This document shows positions 9,093 to 17,098 of a stretch of DNA of 54,921 nt, piece by piece; the first letter of the stretch is position 1; every line of letters begins with the position of its first letter. The notes under the pieces were generated by a model, which did not search any database, had not been told where the DNA came from, and saw nothing but the letters and a program-made list of their open reading frames with translations. This DNA is from Acidimicrobiia bacterium. Lineage in GTDB: Bacteria; Actinomycetota; Acidimicrobiia; IMCC26256; JAMXLJ01. The stretch is from NCBI GenBank assembly GCA_035651955.1, contig DASRES010000072.1, forward strand, positions 1-54,921, in the 5' to 3' direction. The translations under genes were made by a program, and so were the position numbers.

Positions 9093-10214
9093 GTGGCCCC
9101 CGCCGTCCGCGACGCCGAGGTGATGACCGTCGGCCCGGACGAGGTCGTCGTCACGTTCGTCACCGATCCCGGCGTCGAGGTCACCACACGCGTCGGCGAC
9201 CGCGAGGTCCGTACGACGGGCCCGCATCACGTGGCGCGCGTCGACGGTCTCGAGCCCGCGACCCGGTACGCGGTCGACGTCGAAGGCGCGCGTCACGATG
9301 CCCATCTCCCGCGCGAGGTGACGACGCTCGCCCGGCCCGCCGGCCGTCTCGTCGCGACGGTCGCGACGGTCAACGACGTGCACTTCGGCGAGGTCGAGTG
9401 CGGGCGCATCGGTGACGTCGACCCCGCCGAGCTCGGGCCGGTGCTGCGCTCCGAGCCCGGCGAGGAGCCCTATCCGCAGACGATGAACCGCGCCGCGATC
9501 GCGGAGATCGGCGCGCTCGGCCCCGACGCGGTCGTCGTCAAGGGCGACCTCACGAACCTGGGCACCGAGGACGAGTACGCGCAGTTCCTCGACGCGTACG
9601 GGCGACTCGGCCCGCACGCCCATCACGTGCGGGGCAACCACGACGGGATGATCGACCCGACGCTCGCTGTCGAGGGTGCGCCTTACGCCGTCGAGCTCCC
9701 GGGCGTGACGCTCGCCGTGCTCGACACCGTCATCCCGGGGATCGAGCGCGGGCGGCTGGGCCGCGACCAGCTCGCGTGGCTCGACGACGTGGTCGCCGCG
9801 ACAAGCGGCCCCGTCCTCGTGTTCGGGCACCACCACTGCTGGAACGTCGAGAGTCACGACCGCAACCCCACCTACTTCGGCATCCACCCCGACGACAGCG
9901 ACGCGCTGGTGGACGTCGTTGCCCGCCGGCCCAACGTGGTCGGGTACTTCGCCGGCCACACCCACCGGAACCGGGTGCGGCGCTTCGCGCGTTCAGGCGC
10001 GGTGCCCTTCGTCGAGATCGGGGCGACGAAGGACTATCCGGGCTGCTGGGCCGAGTACCGCGTGCACGAGGGCGGCTACACGCAGGTCGTCCGGCGCATC
10101 TCGTCGCCGGAGGCGCTCGTGTGGACCGAGCGCACGCGGCCGATGTTCGCGGGCCTGTACCGCGACTACGCCCTCGGTCCGCTCGACGCGCGCTGCTTTA
10201 CACACCGATTCTGA
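9093..10214 (+). CDS. Calcineurin-like metallophosphoesterase
   Basis: This 373-residue protein has a fibronectin-III-like N-terminal region (residues 1-80, including VARVDGLEPATRYAVDVE) followed by a binuclear-metal phosphoesterase domain. Metal-ligand blocks appear in family order: NDVHFG, VVKGDLTN, RGNHDG, FGHHHCW and FAGHTHRN. No signal peptide is visible, so it is probably cytoplasmic. The GTG start lies 6 bp after the epsilon stop, suggesting co-transcription with the carboxylase. The substrate is unknown; 3',5'-cyclic nucleotides or phospholipid head groups are possible for relatives. Confidence 0.88.
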   Translation: MAPAVRDAEVMTVGPDEVVVTFVTDPGVEVTTRVGDREVRTTGPHHVARVDGLEPATRYAVDVEGARHDAHLPREVTTLARPAGRLVATVATVNDVHFGEVECGRIGDVDPAELGPVLRSEPGEEPYPQTMNRAAIAEIGALGPDAVVVKGDLTNLGTEDEYAQFLDAYGRLGPHAHHVRGNHDGMIDPTLAVEGAPYAVELPGVTLAVLDTVIPGIERGRLGRDQLAWLDDVVAATSGPVLVFGHHHCWNVESHDRNPTYFGIHPDDSDALVDVVARRPNVVGYFAGHTHRNRVRRFARSGAVPFVEIGATKDYPGCWAEYRVHEGGYTQVVRRISSPEALVWTERTRPMFAGLYRDYALGPLDARCFTHRF

Positions 10215-10261
10215 CCGGCTGCGCGCGCATCGCGTTCGCGCGAACACTATTTGTTGGATAT

Positions 10262-10276
10262 CCCCGCGTCGCGGGG
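10262..10276 (+). repeat. 15-bp inverted repeat upstream of the GGDEF/EAL gene
   Basis: CCCCGCG and CGCGGGG flank a single T, next to an AT-rich stretch at 10246-10261. It may be an operator or a small leader hairpin for the downstream signalling gene; nothing else decides between these. Confidence 0.35.
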
Positions 10277-10325
10277 TACGTTGCAGCAAGATCGGGGGCA
10301 GGTCGAGTCGAAGGGGAACGTGCCC

Positions 10326-13300
10326 GTGGTGCGACCGCTCGGCCGCCACCGTCGTGCGAATCGGGACGGCCGCGGTCGGCCATCGCCGCGTCAGCCCGCA
10401 GACCGGCCCGAACCCGACGATCTGCGCGAGCAGGCCGCGCGGGCCGAGCTGATCGCGGACTTCACGCAGCAGCTCAGCGCGTCGCTCGAGGACCTCCACG
10501 CGTCGGCGCAGGTGGTCGCGGAGCGGGTCCGGCTGATGGTCGGCGACGCCTGCGTCGTGTCGCTGGTGGGCGACGACGGCAGGCTCACCCCGGTCGGGAT
10601 GGACGTCCCCGGGGTCCGGGCGGCTCGCGCGCTGCGACACGCGTACTCGAGCGCGGCACCGGATCTCGACACGGGCTGGGCCGGAGCGGTGCTGTCGGGC
10701 GAGACGATCTTCGTGCCGCACGTCTCGCCCCAGGTGCTCGAGGCCAACGTGGACCCGCGCCATCGCGACCTCGTCTCCGGGTTCCCGCTGTCGTCGTTGA
10801 TCATCGTGCCGCTGACGGCGCGCGGCGAGACGTTCGGCTCGGTGGCAACCGCGCGTGCGGCCGACGCCCCGGCCTACACCCGCGACGAGCTCAACCTCGT
10901 CCGCGACGTCGCCGACCGGGCGGCGCTCGCGATCGACAACGCCCGTGTGTACGCCGCCAACGTCGAGACCACGCGCCGCTTGCGGCAGCTCCAGGAGATC
11001 ACGGACGTCGCGATCGCGCGGCTCAACCTCGACGAGCTGCTGCACGCGCTCCTCGAGCGACTCGCGCGCGTGCTCGACGCCGACAGCGCGCGCATCCGGC
11101 TCGTCACCGACGACGACCGGCTCGCGGTCGGCACGACGATCGGCGTCGAGCGCGCGGAGGACGACGAGGTCCTCGACATCGGCGAGGGCTTCGCCGGTCA
11201 CATCGCGCAGACGCGCGAGCCCGCGATCGCGGGCGACGTCGATCCCGGCGACATCGCGGCGTCGCTGCGCGCGAAGGGGATCCGCAGCATCGTCGGTGTC
11301 CCGCTGCTCGTGAACGATCGTCTCGTCGGTGTGCTCCACGTGAGCAGCGTGACGCCCGATCGGTTCCACGAGAGCGACGTCGAGCTGCTCCGCCTCGCCG
11401 CCGAGCGCATCGCGGTCGCGATCGAACGGACGCAGGCCGAGGAGGCCGAGCGCGTCGCGCGCGACCGCGAGCGGTTCGTGTCGGAGCTCTCGGAACGCAT
11501 CGAGTCGCAGGACTACGAGACGATCGTCGAGCTGCTGCCGCGACTGCTCGTGCCGGAGGTCGCGGACTGGGCGTCCGTGTACGTCGTCGACGACACCGGT
11601 GCCGCCCGCGTCGGTCTCGCACACCGCGACGAGCACGAGCTGCCCGTCCTGTACGAGCTGTACTGGCGCTACGTAGTCGGTCCCGACGGGACGCTCCCGG
11701 ACGAGCACCTGCGCTCCGGGATCGCGCGCGTCGTGACAGATGTCGACCGCGAGCGTCTCGAGGAGCTCGCCGTCGACGACCGGCATCTCGAGCTGCTCCG
11801 CGCTGCGGAGGTGCGGTCGTGCGTGATCGTCCCGCTCGTCACGCGCGGCCGGACGATCGGGGCCCTGACGCTCGTGGCCACACGCGACTCGCACCGCCGG
11901 TTCGCGCGTCGTGACCTGCCGTTCGCGCGCGACATCGCCGACCGCGCCGCGACCGCGCTCGCGTTCGCGCACGAGTACGCGGGAAGGGTCGCGACGCAGG
12001 CCGCGCTCGAGCTCAGCGAGGAACGCTTCCGCGTCGCGTTCGAGGACGCCCCGATCGGGATGGCGCTCGTCGACCTGGCGGGCGAGGAGCCCGGCCGGAT
12101 CGTCCACGTGAACAAGGCCTACTCGAACCTCACCGGCTACTCGGAGGTCGAGCTCATCGGGCGCGCGCCCTACGAGCTCACCGAGGCGTCCGAGCGTCAG
12201 GAGGAGGTCGACGCGCTCGCGCGGCTGATCAGCGGAGAGACTGCGTCCCACCAGCACGAGCAGCCGATCGTGCACGCGCACGGCGAGGTCGTCTGGGTCC
12301 ACCTCACGATGCGCGCCGTGCCCGACCTCGACGGCCGCCCGCACTACGCGATCCTGCAGATGGCCGACGTCACGGCCCGGCGCGCGGCGGAGGAGCGGCT
12401 CGTCGCGCAGGCGCTCCACGATCCGCTCACGGGCCTGTCCAACCGGCGCGTCCTGATGGACCGGCTGCAGCACGAGCTCGACGACCTGAGCCGGCGCGAC
12501 ACCGCGGTCGCCGTCTTCTACCTGGATCTGGACCGGTTCAAGCGGGTCAACGACGACCTCGGGCACGAGGCCGGCGACCAGCTGCTCATCGAGGTGAGCC
12601 GGCGCATCGAGACCGTCGTCCGTCCACCGGACACCGTCGCCCGCCTGGGTGGCGACGAGTTCGTCGTCGTGTGCGGCGGCCTCGGCGACGAGCGCGACGC
12701 GATCGGCATCGCCGAGCGGCTGCTCGACGCGATCTCGGAGCCGGTGTCGCTCGCGGGCCGCAACCTCTCGGTGTCGCCGAGCATCGGCGTCGCGTTGACG
12801 TGCTCCGCGGACGACGACCCGGTCGAGGTGCTGCGGCGCGCCGACACCGCGATGTACCGCGCGAAGGGTCGCGGACGCGCGTGCTTCGAGATGTACGACG
12901 AGCGGTTGCGTAGGCAGACGACCGCGCGCGTCGAGATGGAGTCGGAGCTGCGCGAAGCGCTTGCGCACGACCGGTTCCGGTTGCACTACCAGCCGATCGT
13001 GAGCCTCGAGCACGGAACGATCATCGGCGTCGAGGCGCTGTTGCGTCTCGAGCACCCGACTCGCGGTCTGATCGGACCCGACGAGTTCATCGCGGTCGCG
13101 GAGGAGAGCGGTCTCATCGGTGCGATCGGCCGTTGGGTGCTCGAGGAGGCGTGCCGGCAGCTCGCGCGCTGGCGCACGATGTTGCCCGAGGAGCTGCAGG
13201 AGCTCCACATGGCCGTGAACGTGTCCGGTCGCCAGCTCGCGCACCCGTCGCTCGCCTACCAGGTGCAGCGCGCGCTCGACGAGTCCGGTGTCCCGGCCGA

Positions 13301-13709
13301 GCAGCTCTGTCTCGAGATGACCGAGACGGTGTTCATGGACGCCGTGAACTCGGTGATGGACAACCTCGAGGCGCTGAAGTCGCGTGGCATCCGTCTCGGG
13401 ATCGACGACTTCGGCACGGGCTACTCGTCGTTGACGTACCTGCGGAACTTCCCCGTCGACGTCGTCAAGGTCGACCGCTCGTTCGTGCGCGAGCTCGACG
13501 CCCGGCCGCAGGACCAGGCGATCGTGTCGGCGGTCGTCGAGCTCGGCCACACGCTCGACCTCACGACGATCGCCGAGGGTGTCGAGACGGAGGAGCAGCT
13601 CGAGCTGTTGCGCGTCCTCGGCTGTGACCTCGCGCAGGGCTACCACTTCGCCAAGCCCCGCCCGGCCGACGAGGTCACGGAGCTGATCCGGGGCCGTCCG
13701 GCCTGGTAG
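10326..13709 (+). CDS. GAF-GAF-GAF-PAS-GGDEF-EAL cyclic-di-GMP signalling protein
   Basis: This is a cytoplasmic protein of about 1,127 residues. Three GAF-like sensory blocks occupy roughly residues 30-550, then comes a PAS domain (560-690, ERFRVAFEDAPIGMALVDL). The GGDEF cyclase follows (695-865, intact RLGGDEFVVV and DPLTGLSNR) and then an EAL phosphodiesterase (870-1120). EAL motifs are complete: GVEALLRLEHP, NVSGRQLAHP, LEMTETVFMD, DDFGTGYSSL, KVDRSFVRE and IAEGVETEEQ. Both catalytic domains therefore look active, so it may switch between making and degrading c-di-GMP. The start is uncertain: GTG 10326 is 9 nt from AAGGGG, while 10320 or a TTG at 10251 also keep the frame. Confidence 0.93.
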   Translation: MVRPLGRHRRANRDGRGRPSPRQPADRPEPDDLREQAARAELIADFTQQLSASLEDLHASAQVVAERVRLMVGDACVVSLVGDDGRLTPVGMDVPGVRAARALRHAYSSAAPDLDTGWAGAVLSGETIFVPHVSPQVLEANVDPRHRDLVSGFPLSSLIIVPLTARGETFGSVATARAADAPAYTRDELNLVRDVADRAALAIDNARVYAANVETTRRLRQLQEITDVAIARLNLDELLHALLERLARVLDADSARIRLVTDDDRLAVGTTIGVERAEDDEVLDIGEGFAGHIAQTREPAIAGDVDPGDIAASLRAKGIRSIVGVPLLVNDRLVGVLHVSSVTPDRFHESDVELLRLAAERIAVAIERTQAEEAERVARDRERFVSELSERIESQDYETIVELLPRLLVPEVADWASVYVVDDTGAARVGLAHRDEHELPVLYELYWRYVVGPDGTLPDEHLRSGIARVVTDVDRERLEELAVDDRHLELLRAAEVRSCVIVPLVTRGRTIGALTLVATRDSHRRFARRDLPFARDIADRAATALAFAHEYAGRVATQAALELSEERFRVAFEDAPIGMALVDLAGEEPGRIVHVNKAYSNLTGYSEVELIGRAPYELTEASERQEEVDALARLISGETASHQHEQPIVHAHGEVVWVHLTMRAVPDLDGRPHYAILQMADVTARRAAEERLVAQALHDPLTGLSNRRVLMDRLQHELDDLSRRDTAVAVFYLDLDRFKRVNDDLGHEAGDQLLIEVSRRIETVVRPPDTVARLGGDEFVVVCGGLGDERDAIGIAERLLDAISEPVSLAGRNLSVSPSIGVALTCSADDDPVEVLRRADTAMYRAKGRGRACFEMYDERLRRQTTARVEMESELREALAHDRFRLHYQPIVSLEHGTIIGVEALLRLEHPTRGLIGPDEFIAVAEESGLIGAIGRWVLEEACRQLARWRTMLPEELQELHMAVNVSGRQLAHPSLAYQVQRALDESGVPAEQLCLEMTETVFMDAVNSVMDNLEALKSRGIRLGIDDFGTGYSSLTYLRNFPVDVVKVDRSFVRELDARPQDQAIVSAVVELGHTLDLTTIAEGVETEEQLELLRVLGCDLAQGYHFAKPRPADEVTELIRGRPAW

Positions 13710-13718
13710 CTCCGCCCG

Positions 13719-13724
13719 TATCCT
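13719..13724 (+). promoter_or_regulatory. -10 element TATCCT for the CaiB-type gene
   Basis: TATCCT ends 8 nt before the ATG at 13733, inside the 23-bp gap after the GGDEF/EAL gene; leaderless arrangement. Confidence 0.55.
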
Positions 13725-13732
13725 GCGCCTCG

Positions 13733-14884
13733 ATGCAGGCACTGGACGGGCTCAGGGTGATCGACATGGCGAGCGTGCTGGCCGCACCGGGCGCGGCTCG
13801 GCACCTGGCCGACTACGGCGCCGACGTCGTGAAGGTGGAGCCACCCGCCGGTGAGACGGCCCGCCACATGGGCTGGGCCGATCCGCGTGACGGTGCGTCG
13901 CTGATCTGGAAGATCGTCGCCCGCAACAAGCGCGCGGTGGTGCTCGACCTGAAGACCGAGCGCGGCATGGACGCGTTGCTGCGTCTCGTCGACAGCGTGG
14001 ACGTGCTCGTCGAGAACATGCGACCGGGGACGCTCGAACGTCTCGGCCTCGCGCCGGACACGTTGCTCGCGCGCAACCGGCGCCTCGTCGTCTTGCGCGT
14101 CAGCGGCTTCGGTCAAGACGGCCCGTACGCGCGACGCCCGGGCTTCGCGACGATCGCGGAGGCGATGAGCGGGTTCGCGGGACTGAGCGGCGAACCGGAT
14201 GGCGCGCCGCTGCTCCCACCGATCGCGCTGACCGACGAGATCACCGCGCTCGCGGGCGCGTTCGCGGTCATGGTCGCGTTGCGACATCGCGACCGGACCG
14301 GTGAGGGTCAGGTCGTCGACGTCAACCTGTTGGAGACCATGCTGCAGATGATGGGCGCGCTCCCCGCCGCGTACGCGTCCTTCGGGTACCTGCAACCGCG
14401 TCTCGGGTCGGGGATCCCGTACAGCACGCCGCGTGGCACCTACCGCTGCGCGGACGGTGTGTGGGTCGCGGTGTCGACGTCGACCGACTCGGTCGCGTGT
14501 CGCGTCGCGGAGTTGCTCGGAGTCGGCCGGGACGACCGGTTCGCGACGTTCGCGCGTCGCGTCGAGCACCGCGACGATCTCGAGCGTCTCGTGCGCGAGT
14601 GGATCGCGCGCCGGCCGTCCGCGGAGGTTCTCGACGCCTTCGAGCGCGCCGAGGCCGCGATCGCGCCCGTCTACTCGATGGCCGACGTCGTCGCCGACCC
14701 CCACGTGCGCGAGCGGCAGGCGCTCGTCGAGGTGGACGGGGTGCTCATGCAGGCGCCCGTCGCGCGGATGTCGCGCACGCCGCCCGAGGTGCGTCACGCG
14801 GGACGCGCGCTCGGCGCGGACACCGACGAGGTGCTCGACGAGCTCGGTCTCGGACGCGAACCGTCCCGAGGAGGGTCGGAGTAG
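13733..14884 (+). CDS. CaiB/BaiF family (class III) CoA-transferase
   Basis: This 383-residue protein transfers CoA between carboxylic acids. The family signature is clear: LDGLRVIDMASVLAAPGAAR at the N-terminus, GADVVKVEPP, LKTERGMDALLRLVDSVDVL, ENMRPGTLERLGL and RVSGFGQDGPYA. The conserved aspartate expected to carry the acyl intermediate is likely in IALTDEITALAGAF, near residue 165. The substrate cannot be deduced. Mesaconyl-CoA C1-C4 transferase, succinyl-CoA:carboxylate transferase and alpha-methylacyl-CoA racemase are all in this superfamily. Being close to ethylmalonyl-CoA genes makes a C4/C5 dicarboxylate plausible but unproven. Confidence 0.88.
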   Translation: MQALDGLRVIDMASVLAAPGAARHLADYGADVVKVEPPAGETARHMGWADPRDGASLIWKIVARNKRAVVLDLKTERGMDALLRLVDSVDVLVENMRPGTLERLGLAPDTLLARNRRLVVLRVSGFGQDGPYARRPGFATIAEAMSGFAGLSGEPDGAPLLPPIALTDEITALAGAFAVMVALRHRDRTGEGQVVDVNLLETMLQMMGALPAAYASFGYLQPRLGSGIPYSTPRGTYRCADGVWVAVSTSTDSVACRVAELLGVGRDDRFATFARRVEHRDDLERLVREWIARRPSAEVLDAFERAEAAIAPVYSMADVVADPHVRERQALVEVDGVLMQAPVARMSRTPPEVRHAGRALGADTDEVLDELGLGREPSRGGSE

Positions 14885-14975
14885 AGAACGCCGGTCTCCC
14901 GGCCGGCCCCAACGACCTCCTCGGGACGTGTGACGGTCATTCTGGCCGATCGTCCCGAGCTTTTCCAGAGCACCC

Positions 14976-15038
14976 TGTGGACCACTTGTGGACCACGTGT
15001 GGACGCGGCCCCTTCGCCTGTGGACGCGCTGTGGACAG
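14976..15038 (+). repeat. Phased array of DnaA-box-like TGTGGAC repeats
   Basis: Five direct copies of TGTGGAC start at 14976, 14987, 14998, 15019 and 15030, spaced 11, 11, 21 and 11 bp, so all lie on one helical face. A further GTGGACAG sits at 15091. The reverse complement of each core (GTCCACA) matches the actinobacterial DnaA box TTGTCCACA. The array lies in the 190-bp non-coding gap 14885-15074, which shows no other feature. Confidence 0.5.
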
Positions 15039-15074
15039 CGCCGCGGCGGTCGCGTCGTCGCGGCGCCGCGACGG

Positions 15075-15314
15075 TCAGGCGGGCGCGGTCGTGGACAGCG
15101 TCGTCACCCCGACGACCGACGCCTGGACCCCGCCGCACGACGGGCAGCGCGGCTCGCACGTCGGCGGGACGACCGACCGCCCGTCACGCGAGTAGGCCTC
15201 GACGACGGTGTCACCCGGGTACTCGTGGCGGCGGACGTCGTAGTCCCACGCCCAGTGCGCGCCGCACGCACGGCAGGCGAACCGGTACCGCTCGGTGGTC
15301 TGCTCGATGTGCAA
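15075..15314 (-). CDS. Small four-cysteine zinc-ribbon-like protein
   Basis: This protein of about 79 residues contains two CxxC knuckles, CRACGAHWAWDYDVRRHEYP and CPSCGGVQAS, suggesting one bound zinc. A TTG at 15314 is preceded by GGGAGGAA with a 6-nt gap and fits better than the unsupported ATG at 15437. It is divergent from a MarR-type regulator, with a perfect palindrome between them, so the regulator may control it. No family was recognised and the function is unknown. Confidence 0.65.
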   Translation of the reverse strand: MHIEQTTERYRFACRACGAHWAWDYDVRRHEYPGDTVVEAYSRDGRSVVPPTCEPRCPSCGGVQASVVGVTTLSTTAPA

Positions 15315-15416
15315 GAGCCCTTCCTCCCTGCTCGTGCTCCCCGCTGGTGTCGCGTCCGGGCTCTCGTCCCGGCTCGTCCGGGACGGTGCGGCTCCCGGCG
15401 GCCGATCGTGGCTACA

Positions 15417-15431
15417 GTTGCACCCTGCAAC
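15417..15431 (+). promoter_or_regulatory. Perfect palindrome, candidate MarR operator
   Basis: GTTGCA and TGCAAC are separated by CCC between two divergent genes. It overlaps a TACAGT element (15413-15418) facing the marR-like gene, so bound protein would block the transcription start. This suggests autoregulation. Confidence 0.5.
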
Positions 15432-15488
15432 GTTCACTATCGCGCGATCGGCACGGCGATCCAGTTCATGAGGGCATCACCAGGATGA

Positions 15489-16013
15489 ATGGGCGATGTC
15501 GCCCGCGGGAACGGATGCGATGTGCAGATGAATCCGCCCGACGGTGACGCCGACCTCGTCGACGTGGTCGACGCCGTCCTGGCCGCGTCCCGCGTGTTCG
15601 TCGGGATCGCCACCGCGACGCTCGAGGAGGTCGCCGCGGACCTCACGCTGCCCCAGTTCCGAGCCCTCGCCGCCGTCGACGCGCGGGGCCCGTGCAGCGT
15701 CGGTGAGCTCGCCGAGGAGCTCCGTGTCCACGCGTCGACCGCGACACGCATGTCGCGGCGGCTCGTCGCCAAGAAGCTCGTCGCCCGCCGGTCCGCCCAC
15801 CACGACCGCCGCGAGCAGGTCGTCACGTTGACGCCCGCCGGCCGGCAGCTCGTCAACACGGTGACCCGCCGGCGCCGCGAGGAGATCGCCGCGATCGTCG
15901 AGAAGCTGCCGTCCACCCAGCGTCGGGCGATGGTCCGGGCCCTGCGCGCGTTCACCCGTGTGGCAGACGCCGGCGGCGACCACGCGTGGCTGGCCGGTTG
16001 GTCGGTGGCGTGA
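15489..16013 (+). CDS. MarR-family transcriptional regulator
   Basis: This 174-residue winged-helix regulator contains LTLPQFRALAAVDARGPCSV and GELAEELRVHASTATRMSRR (recognition helix). The wing KLVARRSAHHDRREQVVTLT carries the conserved D-R-R of MarR proteins, and TPAGRQLV follows. It should be a cytoplasmic dimer that binds palindromic DNA and responds to a small ligand. The start could also be the ATG at 15528, since the first 13 residues are not conserved-looking. Its stop overlaps the next gene (GTGA). Confidence 0.88.
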   Translation: MGDVARGNGCDVQMNPPDGDADLVDVVDAVLAASRVFVGIATATLEEVAADLTLPQFRALAAVDARGPCSVGELAEELRVHASTATRMSRRLVAKKLVARRSAHHDRREQVVTLTPAGRQLVNTVTRRRREEIAAIVEKLPSTQRRAMVRALRAFTRVADAGGDHAWLAGWSVA

Positions 16014-16300
16014 CCGGCGAGGACGACGGCCGGGGCGAACCGGCGGAGCTGGCGGTCGCCGCGGCGGGCGACCGGTTGTGCGCGTTGCTGGGCGAGCTCG
16101 ACGCGATCCACCGCGAGCTCGCCGGCCTGGTCCGGCGGCGGGGCCGGGAGGCGTGGGGTGCGGCGCAACTGGACCGCTACCACGAGCTGGCCCGGGCCGA
16201 GCTGGTCGCGCACCGCCGTCTCGTCGTCGCCCGCGACCGCTTCGACGCCGCTCGCCGCCGCGTCGCCATCGCGAGGGCTCGGTCCCGCGCGTCGACCTGA
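16010..16300 (+). CDS. Small helical protein coupled to the MarR gene
   Basis: This 96-residue protein starts at a GTG overlapping the marR stop. It is rich in Ala, Arg, Leu and Glu and appears to be a single coiled coil (LCALLGELDAIHRELAGLVR, ELARAELVAHRRLVVARDRF). No cysteines cluster and no membrane segment is present. Coupled translation suggests that it works with, or is regulated like, the MarR protein. No family was recognised. Confidence 0.6.
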   Translation: MTGEDDGRGEPAELAVAAAGDRLCALLGELDAIHRELAGLVRRRGREAWGAAQLDRYHELARAELVAHRRLVVARDRFDAARRRVAIARARSRAST

Positions 16301-16315
16301 CGTGACCGCGCCGAC

Positions 16316-17098
16316 CTACTCGGCCTGCGCCACCTCGACGTGATCCCGGCCCCGGGCGCGGGCGGAGCCGAGCGCGTTGCCGGCCATCGCGACGAGCTCG
16401 GCGGCGCCGAGCGCGTGCGACGGGTAGCACGCGATCCCGGCCGAGATCGTGAGCGTCCCGCCCGCGGCGCTGGCGTGCAACGTCCCCCGCACCCGCTCGG
16501 CCGCCCACACCGCGCCCGCCTCGGCGGTGTCCTCGAGCACGACGCCGGCGAGCACCTCGCCGAGTCGGCACACGACGTCGCACTCGCGCAGGGTCCGCCG
16601 GACGACGTCGCCGAGGACCGCGACCGCCTGGTCGCGAGCCTCGTCGCCCGCGCCGTCCAACCCGTCGAGCTCGAACAGCACCACCGAGACCGGTTGCAGC
16701 TGCCGGCGCGCCGCGGCGACGCGCTGCTGGACCGTCACCGCGAAGAACCGCTCGTCGAGGAGCCCCGAGACCGCGTCGAAGACGTCAGCCGCGGGGTTGG
16801 CGGCGCTCGCGCCCGCCGCGGCGGCGTCGTCCGCCTGCCGGCGAGTCGCCTCCTCGGCGAAGATCGCCGCGAGCGTGTCCAGCTCGCGGCGCAGGCGCTG
16901 GAGGTCCTTGCCGACCGACACGAGCTGGTCCTCGGAGGACCGCAGCCGCACCGCCAACGCTGCCGCGGCGACCCCGCTCACGATCCCCGCGATGCCCGCG
17001 ACGATCCCGAGCACGGGTGCGTCGACCACGGCCGCGGCGACGCCCGCCGCGAGGGCGGCGACGGCCGCGCAGACCGAGATCACCAGCCGGCGATCCAT
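16316..17098 (-). CDS. Membrane protein with a degenerate GGDEF domain
   Basis: This 260-residue protein has two N-terminal hydrophobic segments (about residues 5-50), a short coiled coil (LVSVGKDLQRLRRELDTLAA) and a GGDEF-fold domain from about 110. The fold is recognisable from VSGLLDERFFAVTVQQRVAA, SVVLFELDGLD and TISAGIACYPSH. The signature GGDEF is replaced by GEVLA within CRLGEVLAGVVLED, so cyclase activity is not expected. Its ATG overlaps the mutase stop (TGATG), implying coupled translation. It may be a nucleotide sensor or scaffold. Confidence 0.8.
   Translation of the reverse strand: MDRRLVISVCAAVAALAAGVAAAVVDAPVLGIVAGIAGIVSGVAAAALAVRLRSSEDQLVSVGKDLQRLRRELDTLAAIFAEEATRRQADDAAAAGASAANPAADVFDAVSGLLDERFFAVTVQQRVAAARRQLQPVSVVLFELDGLDGAGDEARDQAVAVLGDVVRRTLRECDVVCRLGEVLAGVVLEDTAEAGAVWAAERVRGTLHASAAGGTLTISAGIACYPSHALGAAELVAMAGNALGSARARGRDHVEVAQAE

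Noticed and set aside
9993-13742. Very long minus-strand open frame opposite the GGDEF/EAL gene
   Set aside because: Low-complexity Arg/Asp/Val composition with no domain; it mirrors a clear plus-strand gene, as GC-rich codon bias often produces.
14976-15098. Chromosomal origin of replication
   Set aside because: DnaA-like boxes are present, but no dnaA, dnaN, gyrase or AT-rich unwinding element is nearby.
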